A stretch of 64,000 nt of DNA from Methanosarcina flavescens (GTDB lineage: Archaea; Halobacteriota; Methanosarcinia; Methanosarcinales; Methanosarcinaceae): contig NZ_CP032683.1 in the NCBI RefSeq assembly GCF_001304615.2, positions 2,914,001-2,978,000 on the forward strand, read 5' to 3'. Position numbers and translations under genes: made by a program. Within the stretch, counting starts at the first letter, position 1. The number at the start of each line of letters is the position of its first letter. Positions 35,484 through 45,378 of the stretch are shown here, piece by piece. A model generated the notes under the pieces. It was not told the DNA's origin. It was given only the letters and a program-made list of their open reading frames with translations, and searched no databases.

Positions 35484-36530
35484 TTATTTCAATTTCAAGT
35501 ATCCTCTTTTCGGATCGGTAGAGACCTCTACATCCTCTTCAAACCACCTGCAATACTCGTCAGGACACTGTTTCTCAGGGCACTGATGTATATATCTCAG
35601 GACATCGTTGATATTTGCAGTAGCTAGGGATACGGATGTATCGGCACTTCCGTAATAAATGCGGAGCTCATCATCTACAAGAACCCATCCACAGGGAAAA
35701 ACAACGTCGTTGACATCCCCGCTGCGTTCATACATTTCACGCGGTCCGAAAATCCAGCCGTCTGATCTGTGGAGCACTTTTCTGGGATCATCGGGATCAA
35801 GGAGGGCGAGTCCAAGCCGGTAACTTGCTTTAGCCGTTGTCTGGCGCACTCCATGATACATAATTAGCCATCCGTCAGATACACGGATAGGTTGCGGAGA
35901 TAATCCTATCTTATTGGCGTCCCACCATCCGCCTTCTCGAGCATATAGCAGAACTTCGTGTTCTCCCCAGTATTTCATATCTGGAGAAAAGGATATCCAG
36001 ATATTTGCCTTTGCACCGCTTATTAAAGATACGGGCCTGTGCAGCATTGCCCACTTGCCATTAATTCTTGTAGGAAAAAGAGCAGAATCCTTATTTTCAG
36101 GCGGCAGGGTAGCTCCTATTCGTTCAAAATTACGGAAGTCCTCGGTAAGGGCAAGCGAAGTTAATGGACCGGAATCAGAAAAAGCCGTATATGCCACAGC
36201 CCACTTTCCCAGCTCATCAATGTAAGTTATGCGCGGGTCTTCGATACCGTATATTTCTTCAGGATAGTTTACAGGGTCCGGAAAAAAAGTTGGTTCTGGG
36301 TCAATTTCCCAGTCATCAATCCCGTTCTCACTTCTTGCGATTGTAAAGTGAGAAAATCCCCTGTGGTCCTCAACACGCACCAGTAACAGGGTTATACCAT
36401 CAACTATCGCAGCTGCAGGGTTGAATACTGAGTGCGCCCTGTAAGGCCAATCATCAACAGTCAATATAGGATTTCTGTTGTATCTTACAAATAGCTCCCC
36501 ATGGTCTTTCCAGATCATATTCCTTCTCAC
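35484..36530 (-). CDS. GH130 family glycoside phosphorylase
   Basis: The 348-aa five-bladed propeller has GH130-type motifs: YNRNPILTVDDWPYRAHSVF, NPAAAIVDGITLLLVRVEDH, GIEDPRITYIDE, WWDANKIGLSPQPI, DGWLIMYHGVRQ and VVFPCGWVLVDDELRIYYGSAD. The family phosphorolyses beta-mannosides (or related linkages) to sugar-1-phosphate. The Asp in EDPRIT corresponds to the catalytic acid position. It starts with GTG overlapping the upstream stop (4-bp overlap), so it is coupled to the GT4 gene. With the GT4-isomerase downstream it points to mannose-containing polymer metabolism. Confidence 0.9.
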   Translation of the reverse strand: MRRNMIWKDHGELFVRYNRNPILTVDDWPYRAHSVFNPAAAIVDGITLLLVRVEDHRGFSHFTIARSENGIDDWEIDPEPTFFPDPVNYPEEIYGIEDPRITYIDELGKWAVAYTAFSDSGPLTSLALTEDFRNFERIGATLPPENKDSALFPTRINGKWAMLHRPVSLISGAKANIWISFSPDMKYWGEHEVLLYAREGGWWDANKIGLSPQPIRVSDGWLIMYHGVRQTTAKASYRLGLALLDPDDPRKVLHRSDGWIFGPREMYERSGDVNDVVFPCGWVLVDDELRIYYGSADTSVSLATANINDVLRYIHQCPEKQCPDEYCRWFEEDVEVSTDPKRGYLKLK

Positions 36531-38926
36531 TCCGCCTGATTTGCTGACAAAAGGCTCTTTCTTTTCTGCAGAGCTCCATCATCCAATTCGCCACTTGCTC
36601 TGGATTGCAGTAATGTTGTACTGAAAGCTTTTTTCATGCGTTTGTTTAAAGAACTTAAAGCCATAAGGAAGCAAATTACGGATTCTGCGCCCTGGTTACA
36701 GTTCATACCATCGCGGTTGAGCCCGTCACAGACCGCGCCTGTGGAATAATCATACATGACAGCTCGCAAACGATTTCTTCCGAGGAAATATTCAAAAGAG
36801 TATTTTGCAAGCTCAAGATATTTCCTTTCACGCACAATTTCATAAGCCGAAACATAAGCCTGAGTTAGATAACCTGCTTCGATGGGCTGCTGGTCAAAGA
36901 TCGGTTTTTCTCCGTTATAGTAGTACCAGCCATCGTTTCCAACCATATCAAAAAAATCGCCTTTCCACTGGATCTCAGTAAGAAAATCCAGGGTAGCGAG
37001 CCCAACCTTCCTGTAAGTCCTGTCTTTTGTGTAATTATAAGCCAGTAAAAGGGCTTCACTTAATTTTGCATTGCTATAAGTTACTATAGGTTCAAACCAG
37101 TTCCAATCTTCTTTATGGTTAGCCTCGTACAACTCGACGAGAGAATCAGCGTGGCTGATAAAAATTGATTCAAAGGCATCTTTACTTACAAGGGAGTCTA
37201 TGGGCTTCACGGCATCCCTGAGCGAATTAAATACCGGTTCGAATTCATCGGCATCTACACCTGTTCTGAGCATTTCATATAAACCGCATATAGTATACGC
37301 TTTTGCTCTGGGATAGTTAAGTTTCTCCATCTCAGGCATGGCCCTGCTTATAAGGGTATGAGCAAGGGTGCGCATATTTCTCGAGAGGTAAGGACAGCTT
37401 ATCACATGCCCAAGCCCATAAATGGCACGTCCGAGAGTATCTTCGCTGCCCTTTTCATCCAGAAATTCCCTTTTATAACTCATGAAATTATGGAAATGAC
37501 CTGTATCTGTCTGGGCATGTTCAAGGAAGCTCATGTATGTGGTAATCAACTTCCATAGTTCCTCGGCTTTCTTTTGATTGTCTATCAATTGTGTCAGTGC
37601 AACAAGAGCCCGGCCTACGTCATCAGTACTGTACCCGTGATGGCGAGCCGGTACACCAAGATTGGAATGCTGTATAATGCCCACGTCATCAGTCAACAGC
37701 TTAAGGTAATCAAGTTTTACTTCAGGCAACTGGTTTGGAAGGAAATTAAATCTGTTTGAGGTGCTGGAATAGGCACTGTAGCTCTTTAAGGCTTTGGTGA
37801 AAACTGTATTATATTGCTTACCTACGTTTTTCCATGTCATCTTTCTGCCAAAATCATATGCTTTTTTGCGCATACTATCACACTCTTCTGGGCTTTCTAT
37901 CAAGTGCAAAAGAGAATCTCTAAAGCCATTCGTATCCCCAAAATCTACAAGCAAACCTCGATTATCGGAAAGCATTTCCTGGGCATACCAGTAAGGAGTG
38001 GAAATGATTGCTTTTCCCATGCCAATTGCGTAGGTCAGAGCTCCGCTTACTATTTGTTCTCTGGAGAGGTAAGGAGATACGTAAATATCACTGGCAAGGA
38101 TATATTTACAGAGTTCTTCTTTTTCGACAAATTTGTCATGGAACACTACATTCTTCTCAAGCCCGAGTTCTGAGACCTTGTTCTTGAGGTATTGCCTGTA
38201 TGCTTCTCCAAAGTTCTTTTTAATCATCGGATGCGTGGCACCCAGTATTAGGTAAACAAGGTCAGGATACTGGCTTACGACTTCGGGAAGAGAGTCAAGC
38301 ATACTCTCGATGCCTTTATTCTGGCTTAGCAGGCCGAAAGTAAGGACAAGCGGAGCTCCTTTCAGGTTCAACATTTTTTTATATTTATCGCAGTTGTTGA
38401 ACGGATAGTCAGGCACTCCATGGAAGATCAATTCGATCTTGTCAGCAGGAGCCTTGTAAACGTCTTTTAACATATCGACTGCAGTCTGGCTCATTACAAT
38501 TAGTTTTTCGGAATACCTTATGAGCTTTTCAGTGGATACCCTATACTCAGGTTCAGGTTCCCGGATTACAGTATGCATCGTGCTTATTACAGGTTTGTTG
38601 ATTCCTGAAAGCAGAGCAAAAATGTAGTCTCCCGCGTCTCCCCAGAAAAGCCCGAATTCGTGCTGAAGACATACAATATCAATATCGGACTGATTTATGT
38701 AATCTGCAGCCCGGTAATAATCCTCGATTCTGTCCCTCTGGATTTGAAAAACGACTTCTTCAGGATAATTATAGGTTTCAGAGGGATCGTTCAAAGCGAT
38801 TACCTCACAATGAACATCATTGTATCCCATGGATACTGAATTTAAAAGATCGGCTGTGAATGTGGCAATCCCACATTCTTTTGGAACATAGGTTCCTATA
38901 AATAATACTTTCAGTTGTTTATTCAA
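36527..38926 (-). CDS. two-domain GT4 glycosyltransferase with C-terminal toroid domain
   Basis: The 799-aa protein has an N-terminal GT4 (GT-B) domain, residues about 1-390 (LFIGTYVPKECGIATFTADL, LQHEFGLFWGDAGDYIFALL, HGVPDYPFNN, SREQIVSGALTYAIGMGKAI). A long helical domain with alpha/alpha toroid character follows (about 400-780: VPARHHGYSTDDVGRALVAL, DQQPIEAGYLTQAYVSAYE). This second part resembles toroid glycosidases, perhaps a processing or binding unit. It is first in an operon with the GH130 and GT4-isomerase genes. Likely acts at the cytoplasmic side on a sugar nucleotide. Substrate, probably mannose, is inferred from neighbours. Confidence 0.85.
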   Translation of the reverse strand: MNKQLKVLFIGTYVPKECGIATFTADLLNSVSMGYNDVHCEVIALNDPSETYNYPEEVVFQIQRDRIEDYYRAADYINQSDIDIVCLQHEFGLFWGDAGDYIFALLSGINKPVISTMHTVIREPEPEYRVSTEKLIRYSEKLIVMSQTAVDMLKDVYKAPADKIELIFHGVPDYPFNNCDKYKKMLNLKGAPLVLTFGLLSQNKGIESMLDSLPEVVSQYPDLVYLILGATHPMIKKNFGEAYRQYLKNKVSELGLEKNVVFHDKFVEKEELCKYILASDIYVSPYLSREQIVSGALTYAIGMGKAIISTPYWYAQEMLSDNRGLLVDFGDTNGFRDSLLHLIESPEECDSMRKKAYDFGRKMTWKNVGKQYNTVFTKALKSYSAYSSTSNRFNFLPNQLPEVKLDYLKLLTDDVGIIQHSNLGVPARHHGYSTDDVGRALVALTQLIDNQKKAEELWKLITTYMSFLEHAQTDTGHFHNFMSYKREFLDEKGSEDTLGRAIYGLGHVISCPYLSRNMRTLAHTLISRAMPEMEKLNYPRAKAYTICGLYEMLRTGVDADEFEPVFNSLRDAVKPIDSLVSKDAFESIFISHADSLVELYEANHKEDWNWFEPIVTYSNAKLSEALLLAYNYTKDRTYRKVGLATLDFLTEIQWKGDFFDMVGNDGWYYYNGEKPIFDQQPIEAGYLTQAYVSAYEIVRERKYLELAKYSFEYFLGRNRLRAVMYDYSTGAVCDGLNRDGMNCNQGAESVICFLMALSSLNKRMKKAFSTTLLQSRASGELDDGALQKRKSLLSANQAE

Positions 38927-39854
38927 TTAATACCCCCAAAATCAAAGTAACTAAGTCTAATTAATTCTGTATTTTATTTCCAGTGTATATTTCCTGTATA
39001 TTTCCACAATTACATGCTATTATTCCCCATAACAATATATTAGTGAAATACTTATAGAATATATAGATAAATTTTATCAGGGCTTTAAATTAAAGCTATA
39101 TATATTTACCCAAAAAAGCGGGTATTGTGGAAAGTATATAGCTAAGAATTTGTAAAATATGGTTTACTGGTCAGCTCCTGCTAATTACTGACAATCAGCT
39201 GATTACTAAATAGCTATAAGTTTATGTTACTCACCCAATTATTCACTTTGCTAAGCTTCAACAAAGTGTGTAATAAAATACTGATTAGATCTAATGTATT
39301 CAATGCTATTTAAAATTATTTATAAATATAATTGTATGAGTTATCGAAAAAAACTGGGAAAAAATTAAGGAAAGTTGGTGCCAAAAAGCTATTGTAGGGT
39401 TTCAATCGTTGCCAGTTTGTTTCCGAATCATGTACCAGCATCAACCTTTAATTGTACCCTTTATTTACCCAGATCGGGATATATTTTACTATTAATAGTA
39501 AAATATAAATAAAAAGCTATGGTACAGGCTCAATTTTCAATAAGAAAAATTAAGATTCTTAGGTTGTAAGCTCTGATAGCTAAGTTGCTAAGACCTTCCA
39601 GTCACTTAACCTGTGTGCATAACAAGCTCAAAAATGTTTTTGTAATAAATAAAATACTTAATTCATTCGTAAAAATATACTAAGAAGATTAAAATGTTTT
39701 TAAAGCTCGGAATTATAAGATTTATAAGATATATTTCAGTGTAGCGTAATATAAGGAACAAAGAGTACAAATAGCCCAAAAAATAATTTGTGGATAGAGT
39801 AAGTGTTTGAAAGCTGTAAAAAACTTGCTCTAGCAGATAGAAGGGATTCTACGA
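38927..39854. other. long AT-rich spacer (928 bp)
   Basis: No gene seen in any frame. It contains an imperfect hairpin TTTTACTATTAATAGTAAAA at 39484-39503, many A/T runs, and the divergent promoter regions of the glycan operon and the HELTHVAQ protein gene. Confidence 0.5.
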
Positions 39855-40433
39855 TTGATACAACGGGGATTGTTATTCTTTGCTATATATGTCGGCCGTA
39901 TTATTGCAAAAATTCTTGATTTTTATGCCTTTCCTGAGATTATGGACCGCTTATGGCAAATTGTCAAGCTTAATACCCGGAACCTAACAGCAATAGAGGA
40001 GCAGGAAGCTCGAAGCATATTTGGAAACAAAATCGATTACCAGAGGGTGCGTATTGACGAAGCTTCATTCATTGCGTGGATGAGAGCGAAGTTAAAAAGA
40101 TGTTCGGGTATGGGGGTCTCAACCTTCCACACAATTAACTTCTCTAGAAAGCTTAATACTGCTCCAGGCAACGCAGATATGAAATGGCTTATACATGAAT
40201 TAACCCATGTCGCACAGATGGAACATACAGGTTCGCAATACCTTGTTGAAGCATTTCTTGCTCAGATAGGCGAGGGGTACACATACAGGCTTGGTGCAAA
40301 AAAACATTTCCGTGAGTATAACCGCGAGCAGCAAGCCAGTATTGTTGCAGACTATTACATTGCACGCTTTTCAGGCGGCTCAACTGCAGTATATGATCAA
40401 TATATCGCAGAATTGAGAGGTGGAGAATTATAA
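39855..40433 (+). CDS. putative zinc metallopeptidase-like protein with HExxH motif
   Basis: The 192-aa protein has an HExxH motif in LIHELTHVAQMEH followed by a conserved Glu-rich helix, as in the eCIS-core / DUF4157-like proteins. An N-terminal hydrophobic segment (LLFFAIYVGRIIAKIL) may anchor it. Such motif proteins bind zinc; activity is unproven. TTG is the start, 8 nt behind AAGGGATT. Stand-alone gene after a long spacer. Confidence 0.72.
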   Translation: MIQRGLLFFAIYVGRIIAKILDFYAFPEIMDRLWQIVKLNTRNLTAIEEQEARSIFGNKIDYQRVRIDEASFIAWMRAKLKRCSGMGVSTFHTINFSRKLNTAPGNADMKWLIHELTHVAQMEHTGSQYLVEAFLAQIGEGYTYRLGAKKHFREYNREQQASIVADYYIARFSGGSTAVYDQYIAELRGGEL

Positions 40434-40869
40434 GCCATAGAGAGGATGCCAATTCTTGAAGAAAACCCCCTCTCCTGAAGAAAAGACCTCACAGCTCTTA
40501 AAGAAAAGCAATTATTGTATTAATTTTACTGATCGAATTCTCTCAAACTAATACGTAATTATATATGCAATCGTCAATGAGAATAGTTTAAACAAAATAA
40601 AAGATTAATTATTATCAAGTCTTAACTTTATACTAATTACTAGAATATACGAATTACCGTAATATCAGATATCATTCCCAACAGCTCGACAGTTCCAGAA
40701 TTAAAACTGAAAAAACTGTAGATTTAATTGTACGATTATACCCGGATGAAATTCAGGTTAGATTCGGGTTAAACTCAATAAATCTGGGCTATATTCTGGT
40801 TTGAATCATACTCGGGTTAAATTTGAATAATGCTTTGGTAAACTTAAAATTTAAATTTAGGGGATAATA
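40434..40869. other. spacer
   Basis: No gene seen. It holds repeated GGGTTAAA-type motifs near 40760-40860 (GGTTAGATTCGGGTTAAACTC, imperfectly repeated) just upstream of the LiaF-like gene. Confidence 0.4.
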
Positions 40870-41556
40870 GTGGCTAAAATCTCATACCAGACGATATTTG
40901 GGGCTATCGTACTGATTATCGGGGTTCTACTTCTGTTCAGAACTACCGGGATATATGATACAGTCCAACTGCTCAAATACATTCCTTCTTTATTTATCTT
41001 ACTCGGGCTATATGCACTCTGGAAAAGCAAACTTTCCAGTTTATCTGGCCCTATCATTCTAATAGTAGTCTTCACGACCCTTCAGCTACTTGTGCTTAAC
41101 TTGATTTCTTGGAATATCATTGCCAGTTGGTGGCCGTTATCGATTATCTTTATGGGAATCGGGATTCTTGCCGATAGGAGGGGGCGCTCGTTCGTTTCCA
41201 GAAAGAGTACCGAAACTATAGATTTATTTGTAGTCTTTGGAGGTGTGGAAAGTACTAATGTTTCCAAAAATTTCCAGGGCGGGGATATAACTGCGATTTT
41301 CGGAGGAGTAGATCTTGACCTTCGGGACTCCATTATTGAGAGTCCACCTGCAAGAATGAATGTGATCTCCATGTTTGGCGGCGTCGATATAAAGATCCCT
41401 GAAAAATGGCTGGTCGAAATGGATTTGCTGCCTATACTGGGCGGTGCCGAGGATGAAAGACCAAGGAGTTCAGCACGCAGGGAAAGCAACACTGAGAAAC
41501 CTGACCTTATAGTCACTGGATTCGTTGCTTTTGGCGGTTTTTCCATTAAAGATTAA
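40870..41556 (+). CDS. LiaF/cell-wall-response-like membrane protein
   Basis: The 228-aa protein has about four hydrophobic segments in residues 7-105 (IFGAIVLIIGVLLL, LFILLGLYALW, IILIVVFTTLQLLVL, WPLSIIFMGIGIL). A soluble beta-rich domain with three similar repeats follows (VVFGGVESTNVS, AIFGGVDLDLRD, SMFGGVDIKIPE), the layout of LiaF / DUF5668 envelope-stress proteins. In archaea its partners are unknown. The start is GTG behind GGGGATAATA. Confidence 0.8.
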   Translation: MAKISYQTIFGAIVLIIGVLLLFRTTGIYDTVQLLKYIPSLFILLGLYALWKSKLSSLSGPIILIVVFTTLQLLVLNLISWNIIASWWPLSIIFMGIGILADRRGRSFVSRKSTETIDLFVVFGGVESTNVSKNFQGGDITAIFGGVDLDLRDSIIESPPARMNVISMFGGVDIKIPEKWLVEMDLLPILGGAEDERPRSSARRESNTEKPDLIVTGFVAFGGFSIKD

Positions 41557-41721
41557 CAGAAATATCTATGCATTAGCTCGTCCCAACCCGTTGAAAGCAA
41601 TCCAGCTCAAAGTTTTGATGAACCTGATAATGTTTGCATGGAGTAATTGAGATAAGAGGTAGGCAGGGGGAATTTTGTCTACTTATTTTTACTTTATAGT
41701 ACGCTCTCGTACTGTCCTGAG

Positions 41722-42660
41722 TTGATACCTGAGCTCAAGAATAAACTGTTTACACTTAGGAGGCGTATTTTGGAAGAGAATTCGGGGATATTAGATAGGG
41801 GGGAAATTACAGATAACCCAACAAAAGATCAATCACCTAAACCAGTTACACGGCGAAATTCCTGGCTAAATGTTTTAACATCCGCAACAGTTTTTTACAT
41901 TCTCTTACTGGTGGCGTTGTTGCTGACAGGCAACCCCAACCTGTTCCCCAGCCTGGTGATGGTCGGCAGCTTTACAGTCCCGGTTGCCTATGTCGCATTT
42001 TTATACGAACGCAGGCAATTTAGCCGCCTTAAGATGCCGACCGTCTCCCTGGCTTTCCTGTACGGTGGGCTGGTGGCTATTATCGCCACTTCTTTTTTAG
42101 GTCCATTATTTATTATCCGGTATAATCCTGGAGAGACTCTGGCAGTAGGGCTCGTTGAGGAATTTGCTAAAATCCTTGGGGTAGTGATGATTGCACGCCA
42201 CAAGCGACATGACCAAGAAATGGATGGGTTGATCCTGGGGGCGGCAGTAGGGATGGGGTTTGCAGCCCTTGAAAGTACAGGTTATGCCTTTACGAGCTTC
42301 CTGATGAGTTCGGGGAGCATTTCGGCAACAGTGGAAGTGACTTTATTCCGCGGTCTGCTTTCCCCACTGGGACACGGGACATGGACAGCAATTTTAGCCA
42401 GTGTACTCTTCCGTGAGAGCAAAGACTGTTGCTTCCGGGTTAACCTGCAGGTGATTGGGGCATACCTGTTTGTCTCCGTTCTGCACGCAATGTGGAATGG
42501 GTTGTCCCTGGTTCTCACTCCAGTTATGGGTCTTGGGCTAGGTGCGATCACCACCTGGGTTGTAGTAGGCTTTATTGGATTGTATGTGCTAGGGGCGCGC
42601 TGGCGAGAAGCGATCAGGTCACAAATAACTGCTTTACCAACAGAAACCGAGGCCAGATAA
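41722..42660 (+). CDS. PrsW-like intramembrane protease family protein
   Basis: The 312-aa protein has about seven membrane helices and the PrsW signatures: LVEEFAKILGV, then HGTWTAILASVLF, and HAMWNGLSLV. The EE and His residues lie in membrane helices where PrsW proteases have their active site. Bacterial PrsW cleaves anti-sigma factors; the archaeal substrate is unknown. An N-terminal soluble stretch (about 1-45) is variable. The start is TTG; no strong Shine-Dalgarno is seen. Confidence 0.8.
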   Translation: MIPELKNKLFTLRRRILEENSGILDRGEITDNPTKDQSPKPVTRRNSWLNVLTSATVFYILLLVALLLTGNPNLFPSLVMVGSFTVPVAYVAFLYERRQFSRLKMPTVSLAFLYGGLVAIIATSFLGPLFIIRYNPGETLAVGLVEEFAKILGVVMIARHKRHDQEMDGLILGAAVGMGFAALESTGYAFTSFLMSSGSISATVEVTLFRGLLSPLGHGTWTAILASVLFRESKDCCFRVNLQVIGAYLFVSVLHAMWNGLSLVLTPVMGLGLGAITTWVVVGFIGLYVLGARWREAIRSQITALPTETEAR

Positions 42661-42853
42661 GTCTGAAAGAGGGAATTTAATTACCCGGACAGACCTCGTT
42701 TGGCAAGCGTTATATTACTGGTCCGTGCTGTGCAGAAACGATGGCAGGTAATGAGACATTAGAGAAAAATGCTTGATATAAAAGTAAAGTATAAAAATAG
42801 GAGAAAGATTTTTCTACCTTAGAATAGAAAAAAGTTTACTTAGATAATGTGTA

Positions 42854-42926
42854 TAGCCCGGCACGGATTCGAACCGAGGTTGCAGGATCCAGAGTCCCGC
42901 ATGATTGACCACTACACTACCGGGCT
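42854..42926 (-). tRNA. tRNA-Gln (anticodon CTG)
   Basis: On the minus strand the 73-nt gene begins AGCCCGGTAGTGTAGTGGTC and ends with CCGGGCT plus discriminator A. The acceptor stem pairs fully. The anticodon loop CTCTGGA gives anticodon CTG (CAG, glutamine). The T-arm GGTTCGAATCC is intact and no intron is present. Confidence 0.92.
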
Positions 42927-43058
42927 TCGATTATTTTTCGCTGTGGAGCGCATTTCTTTTGCCCTCAAGCGTATCTTCTAAAGGAAGATTTCGTATATAT
43001 ATCTTTCGGCTGAAGGGGCTAAACTTTTAAAATTTAATAATAAGAGGGGAATCCCTTC

Positions 43059-43460
43059 TTACAGGTTTTCTTCGGGCTGATTTAGAACTGCAGTCCACCA
43101 CCAGCGAGCCATATCTATAAGATCTTTTGAAAATTGACCTGAGAGCCTGTACTCCTTATTCTTTATAGAGATAAGCCCGGCTCCAAGCAGTTTATTGCGC
43201 ATCGCATAAAATGAGGCACGCCCTATCTGGAGTTCTTCCAGAAGGAGCTTCCATTCGTCAGTCCGGACGGCTTTTCCTGCAGCCTGACGTTCTTCAATTA
43301 TTGTTAGAAACTTTTGACCTCTGATAGCCGTAGCATCTTCTTGAAAAATACGCCGCATAAGGGTATAATAAGGGTCTCTTGAATTACTTATGCGGGTGTT
43401 GGCATCCGATCTTACCACAATAGTCGTCGCTGTTCTGGGTGCGTTTTTAACGATTGACAT
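43059..43460 (-). CDS. winged-helix-like DNA-binding protein
   Basis: The 133-aa basic protein has a helix-turn-helix-like region (WKLLLEELQIGRASFYAMRN, then LLGAGLISIKNKEYRL). It looks like a winged-helix transcription regulator preceded by a disordered N-terminus. It lies 37 bp from the DUF2551 gene on the same strand and is probably co-transcribed with it. Regulatory role inferred from fold only. Confidence 0.6.
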   Translation of the reverse strand: MSIVKNAPRTATTIVVRSDANTRISNSRDPYYTLMRRIFQEDATAIRGQKFLTIIEERQAAGKAVRTDEWKLLLEELQIGRASFYAMRNKLLGAGLISIKNKEYRLSGQFSKDLIDMARWWWTAVLNQPEENL

Positions 43461-43497
43461 TGTCCATCAAGCAGTTGGGGGTAAAATAGTAAACTTC

Positions 43498-43827
43498 TCA
43501 AGCCGTAGATTCGGCTGACGTCTTAGATGAGGTTACAATCTTCATGAGCAGATCTATATACTCCTCTCTCAGAAGGTAAACCATTGGGGTTTTATAGGAT
43601 TCTTTATGCGCCCTTAGAATTCCAAGTTTCGAATGGATATACCCTACCATGGATGCGACCGTATTCCTTGTTACATTATACTTACTCGTAAGCATTTCAT
43701 GCAGCTCGTCAATAGTCGCTTTTTTTACCTTGATGAAGATGCACAGGATTGCCCTTCGATATCCATTGGAATCAACTTCAAGAAATTTCTCTAACCTGGA
43801 TTTAATTTTAGCTCGGATGGATACCAT
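43498..43827 (-). CDS. DUF2551 family protein (winged-helix, methanogen)
   Basis: The 109-aa protein matches DUF2551, found mainly in methanogens: RLEKFLEVDSNGYRRAILCI, TIDELHEMLTSKYNVTRNTV and ASMVGYIHSKLGILRAHKES. The pattern is helix-turn-helix-like and it probably binds DNA. GTGGCAATC precedes the ATG. It is the first gene of a two-gene unit. Confidence 0.75.
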   Translation of the reverse strand: MVSIRAKIKSRLEKFLEVDSNGYRRAILCIFIKVKKATIDELHEMLTSKYNVTRNTVASMVGYIHSKLGILRAHKESYKTPMVYLLREEYIDLLMKIVTSSKTSAESTA

Positions 43828-44611
43828 TGATTGCCACCTCTACTGATGTAGTAAACTATGTAAGTTATAGCTCTATATATAGATTTGTAAATTTATTCGT
43901 CCTGACGGAGATGGATATAAAAAATTGATATCCAATGAACAATTTTACTTTACTTCAAACCCAGTTTTTGTATATCTATATATTCTTTCTCTAATATATC
44001 GTTTTTTATGTCCCTTCTGCATAGGATTTAATCCCAAATCTTTTTAAGAGCTATTCATTATTAAGTACTGCACTTTTATATTTTTGTTTTTAACTTTATT
44101 TATTAATAAAAATTTTATATCTATAATAAAGAAGAAGCTTCTAGTTTCCGGGAAGGAAATTTAAAAACTTGCGTGATATATTTACCTAAACACACTATTC
44201 ACACTATTATTTTTACTATGAAAATAGATTAAGTTTGCGTTTAACCTGTTAAAACCGTCCGTTTTTTACTTATTATAATGTAAAAACTACAGATTCTCTG
44301 ATTTTCTGGGATTTGGAAAGTTAAAATATTAGCTTGAACATAAAACTCTTTAATAGATTTATTCTGCCTGAGATTTCTTCTCATTCTTAAATTTTTCAGT
44401 TAAGTGTTTGTGCAATCTTGCTCTTAAAGTCATACTCCTCATGATCCTGCGACATTTTTTGCACATCCTGAATTTTAATGATGGAATAATAAAATTTCAT
44501 GATCAGGAAGGCAAAACAGGGGCGTCTCAGATCAAAATGGAAAAGTGAAAGGAAGATAAAAGGGATATAAACTAAGGTATCCTTAAAGCCAGGTGCTTTC
44601 TATAAAAAGGG
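43828..44611. other. long AT-rich spacer left of the casposon
   Basis: No reliable gene. A 34-codon minus-strand frame at 44396-44500 (MKFYYSIIKIQDVQKMSQDH) is possible but lacks a Shine-Dalgarno. The spacer continues into an imperfect hairpin-like sequence in which the casposon was inserted. Confidence 0.45.
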
Positions 44612-44625
44612 GATTAGTATTAATA
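44612..44625. repeat. casposon target-site duplication, left
   Basis: GATTAGTATTAATA, identical to 54846-54859. Confidence 0.9.
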
Positions 44626-44856
44626 GGGTATAGATACTCTTCGTTTTTGGGGGGTTTTATAAGATTCAATTGAATAAAAACATACTTTTCTTTTACTTCG
44701 TAATATTCTATCGTTTTTAACACAAATTTTCAAACGAGTAATACTAAAATAATGAAAACCACAATCTGGAAATAGGTAATCAAAAAGAGTTACATAAGTT
44801 TTTAAGGTAACTAGCTTTTTAATCAATCTAAATTCTACCTTTTTATTAGATTGTTT
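44626..44856. repeat. casposon left terminal inverted repeat (231 bp)
   Basis: Starts GGGTATAGATACTCTTC and aligns over its full length with the reverse complement of 54614-54845 with point changes and small indels. Shared blocks include TAACACAAATTTTCAA, GAAAACCACAATCT, ACTAGCTTTTTAATCAATCT and TTTTTATTAGATTGTTT. Confidence 0.92.
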
Positions 44857-45206
44857 GGTTGTTTGGTGATATTCAAATAAATATCTTTTTAATACTAGTA
44901 TCTTTTCTAAAATAGTTAGGCATTACCTAACTATTATAATTAATCCACTTTTTGTCAACTTGCGCTTAAATTATTTTCAAGTTAACAAATTTAAGTATGT
45001 AGGCATATGTAGTTTTCGCAAATTTTCTTAATAATTTATAATATATTCTCACATCAAAAAATCTGAATTTATATGAAATGTTTAAAATTTGCATTAATGA
45101 TTAGAAATCTAACTAATAATCGAATACTTTCACCCCGCTTCTAAGAGCTTTATATTCTCTGCGGGAATAGTAGGAGTAATGAAAGAAAGTATAGGAGATT
45201 GATAGA
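44857..45206. other. non-coding left interior of the casposon
   Basis: About 350 bp of AT-rich DNA inside the left repeat. It includes a perfect 10-bp palindrome at 44911-44935. AGGAGATTGATAGA ahead of 45207 is the ribosome binding site of the first gene. Confidence 0.55.
44911..44935. repeat. perfect palindrome inside the casposon left end
   Basis: AATAGTTAGG, loop CATTA, CCTAACTATT. A 10-bp stem could be an operator, a transcription stop or a replication signal. Confidence 0.7.
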
Positions 45207-45377
45207 ATGGTATTAAAAATATGTTTTACAGTGAAACCAAAAAGCTGTAAATTTTGTGGATCAAGCGATCTTGTGAAGAGAGGGTATGATATTACAATAC
45301 ATGGGAAGAAACAAAAGTTTGCATGTAAGGAATGTGGAAAAATTTTCTATGGTTTAAACCCTCAGGGAGTGGAATAA
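45207..45377 (+). CDS. 56-aa transposase-like zinc-ribbon protein of the casposon
   Basis: The small protein has two CxxC pairs (CKFCGSSD and CKECGKIFYG) separated by GYDITIHGKKQKFA, the pattern of small zinc ribbons found at the N-termini of transposases and in archaeal elements. Its ATG follows AGGAGATTGATAGA. It is the first gene of the casposon, overlapping or abutting the next mini-gene, and could bind DNA at the element ends. Confidence 0.75.
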   Translation: MVLKICFTVKPKSCKFCGSSDLVKRGYDITIHGKKQKFACKECGKIFYGLNPQGVE

Positions 45378-45378
45378 A

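Noticed and set aside
39395-39430. GTTTCAATC as a CRISPR repeat
   Set aside because: It occurs once in this spacer; there is no array.
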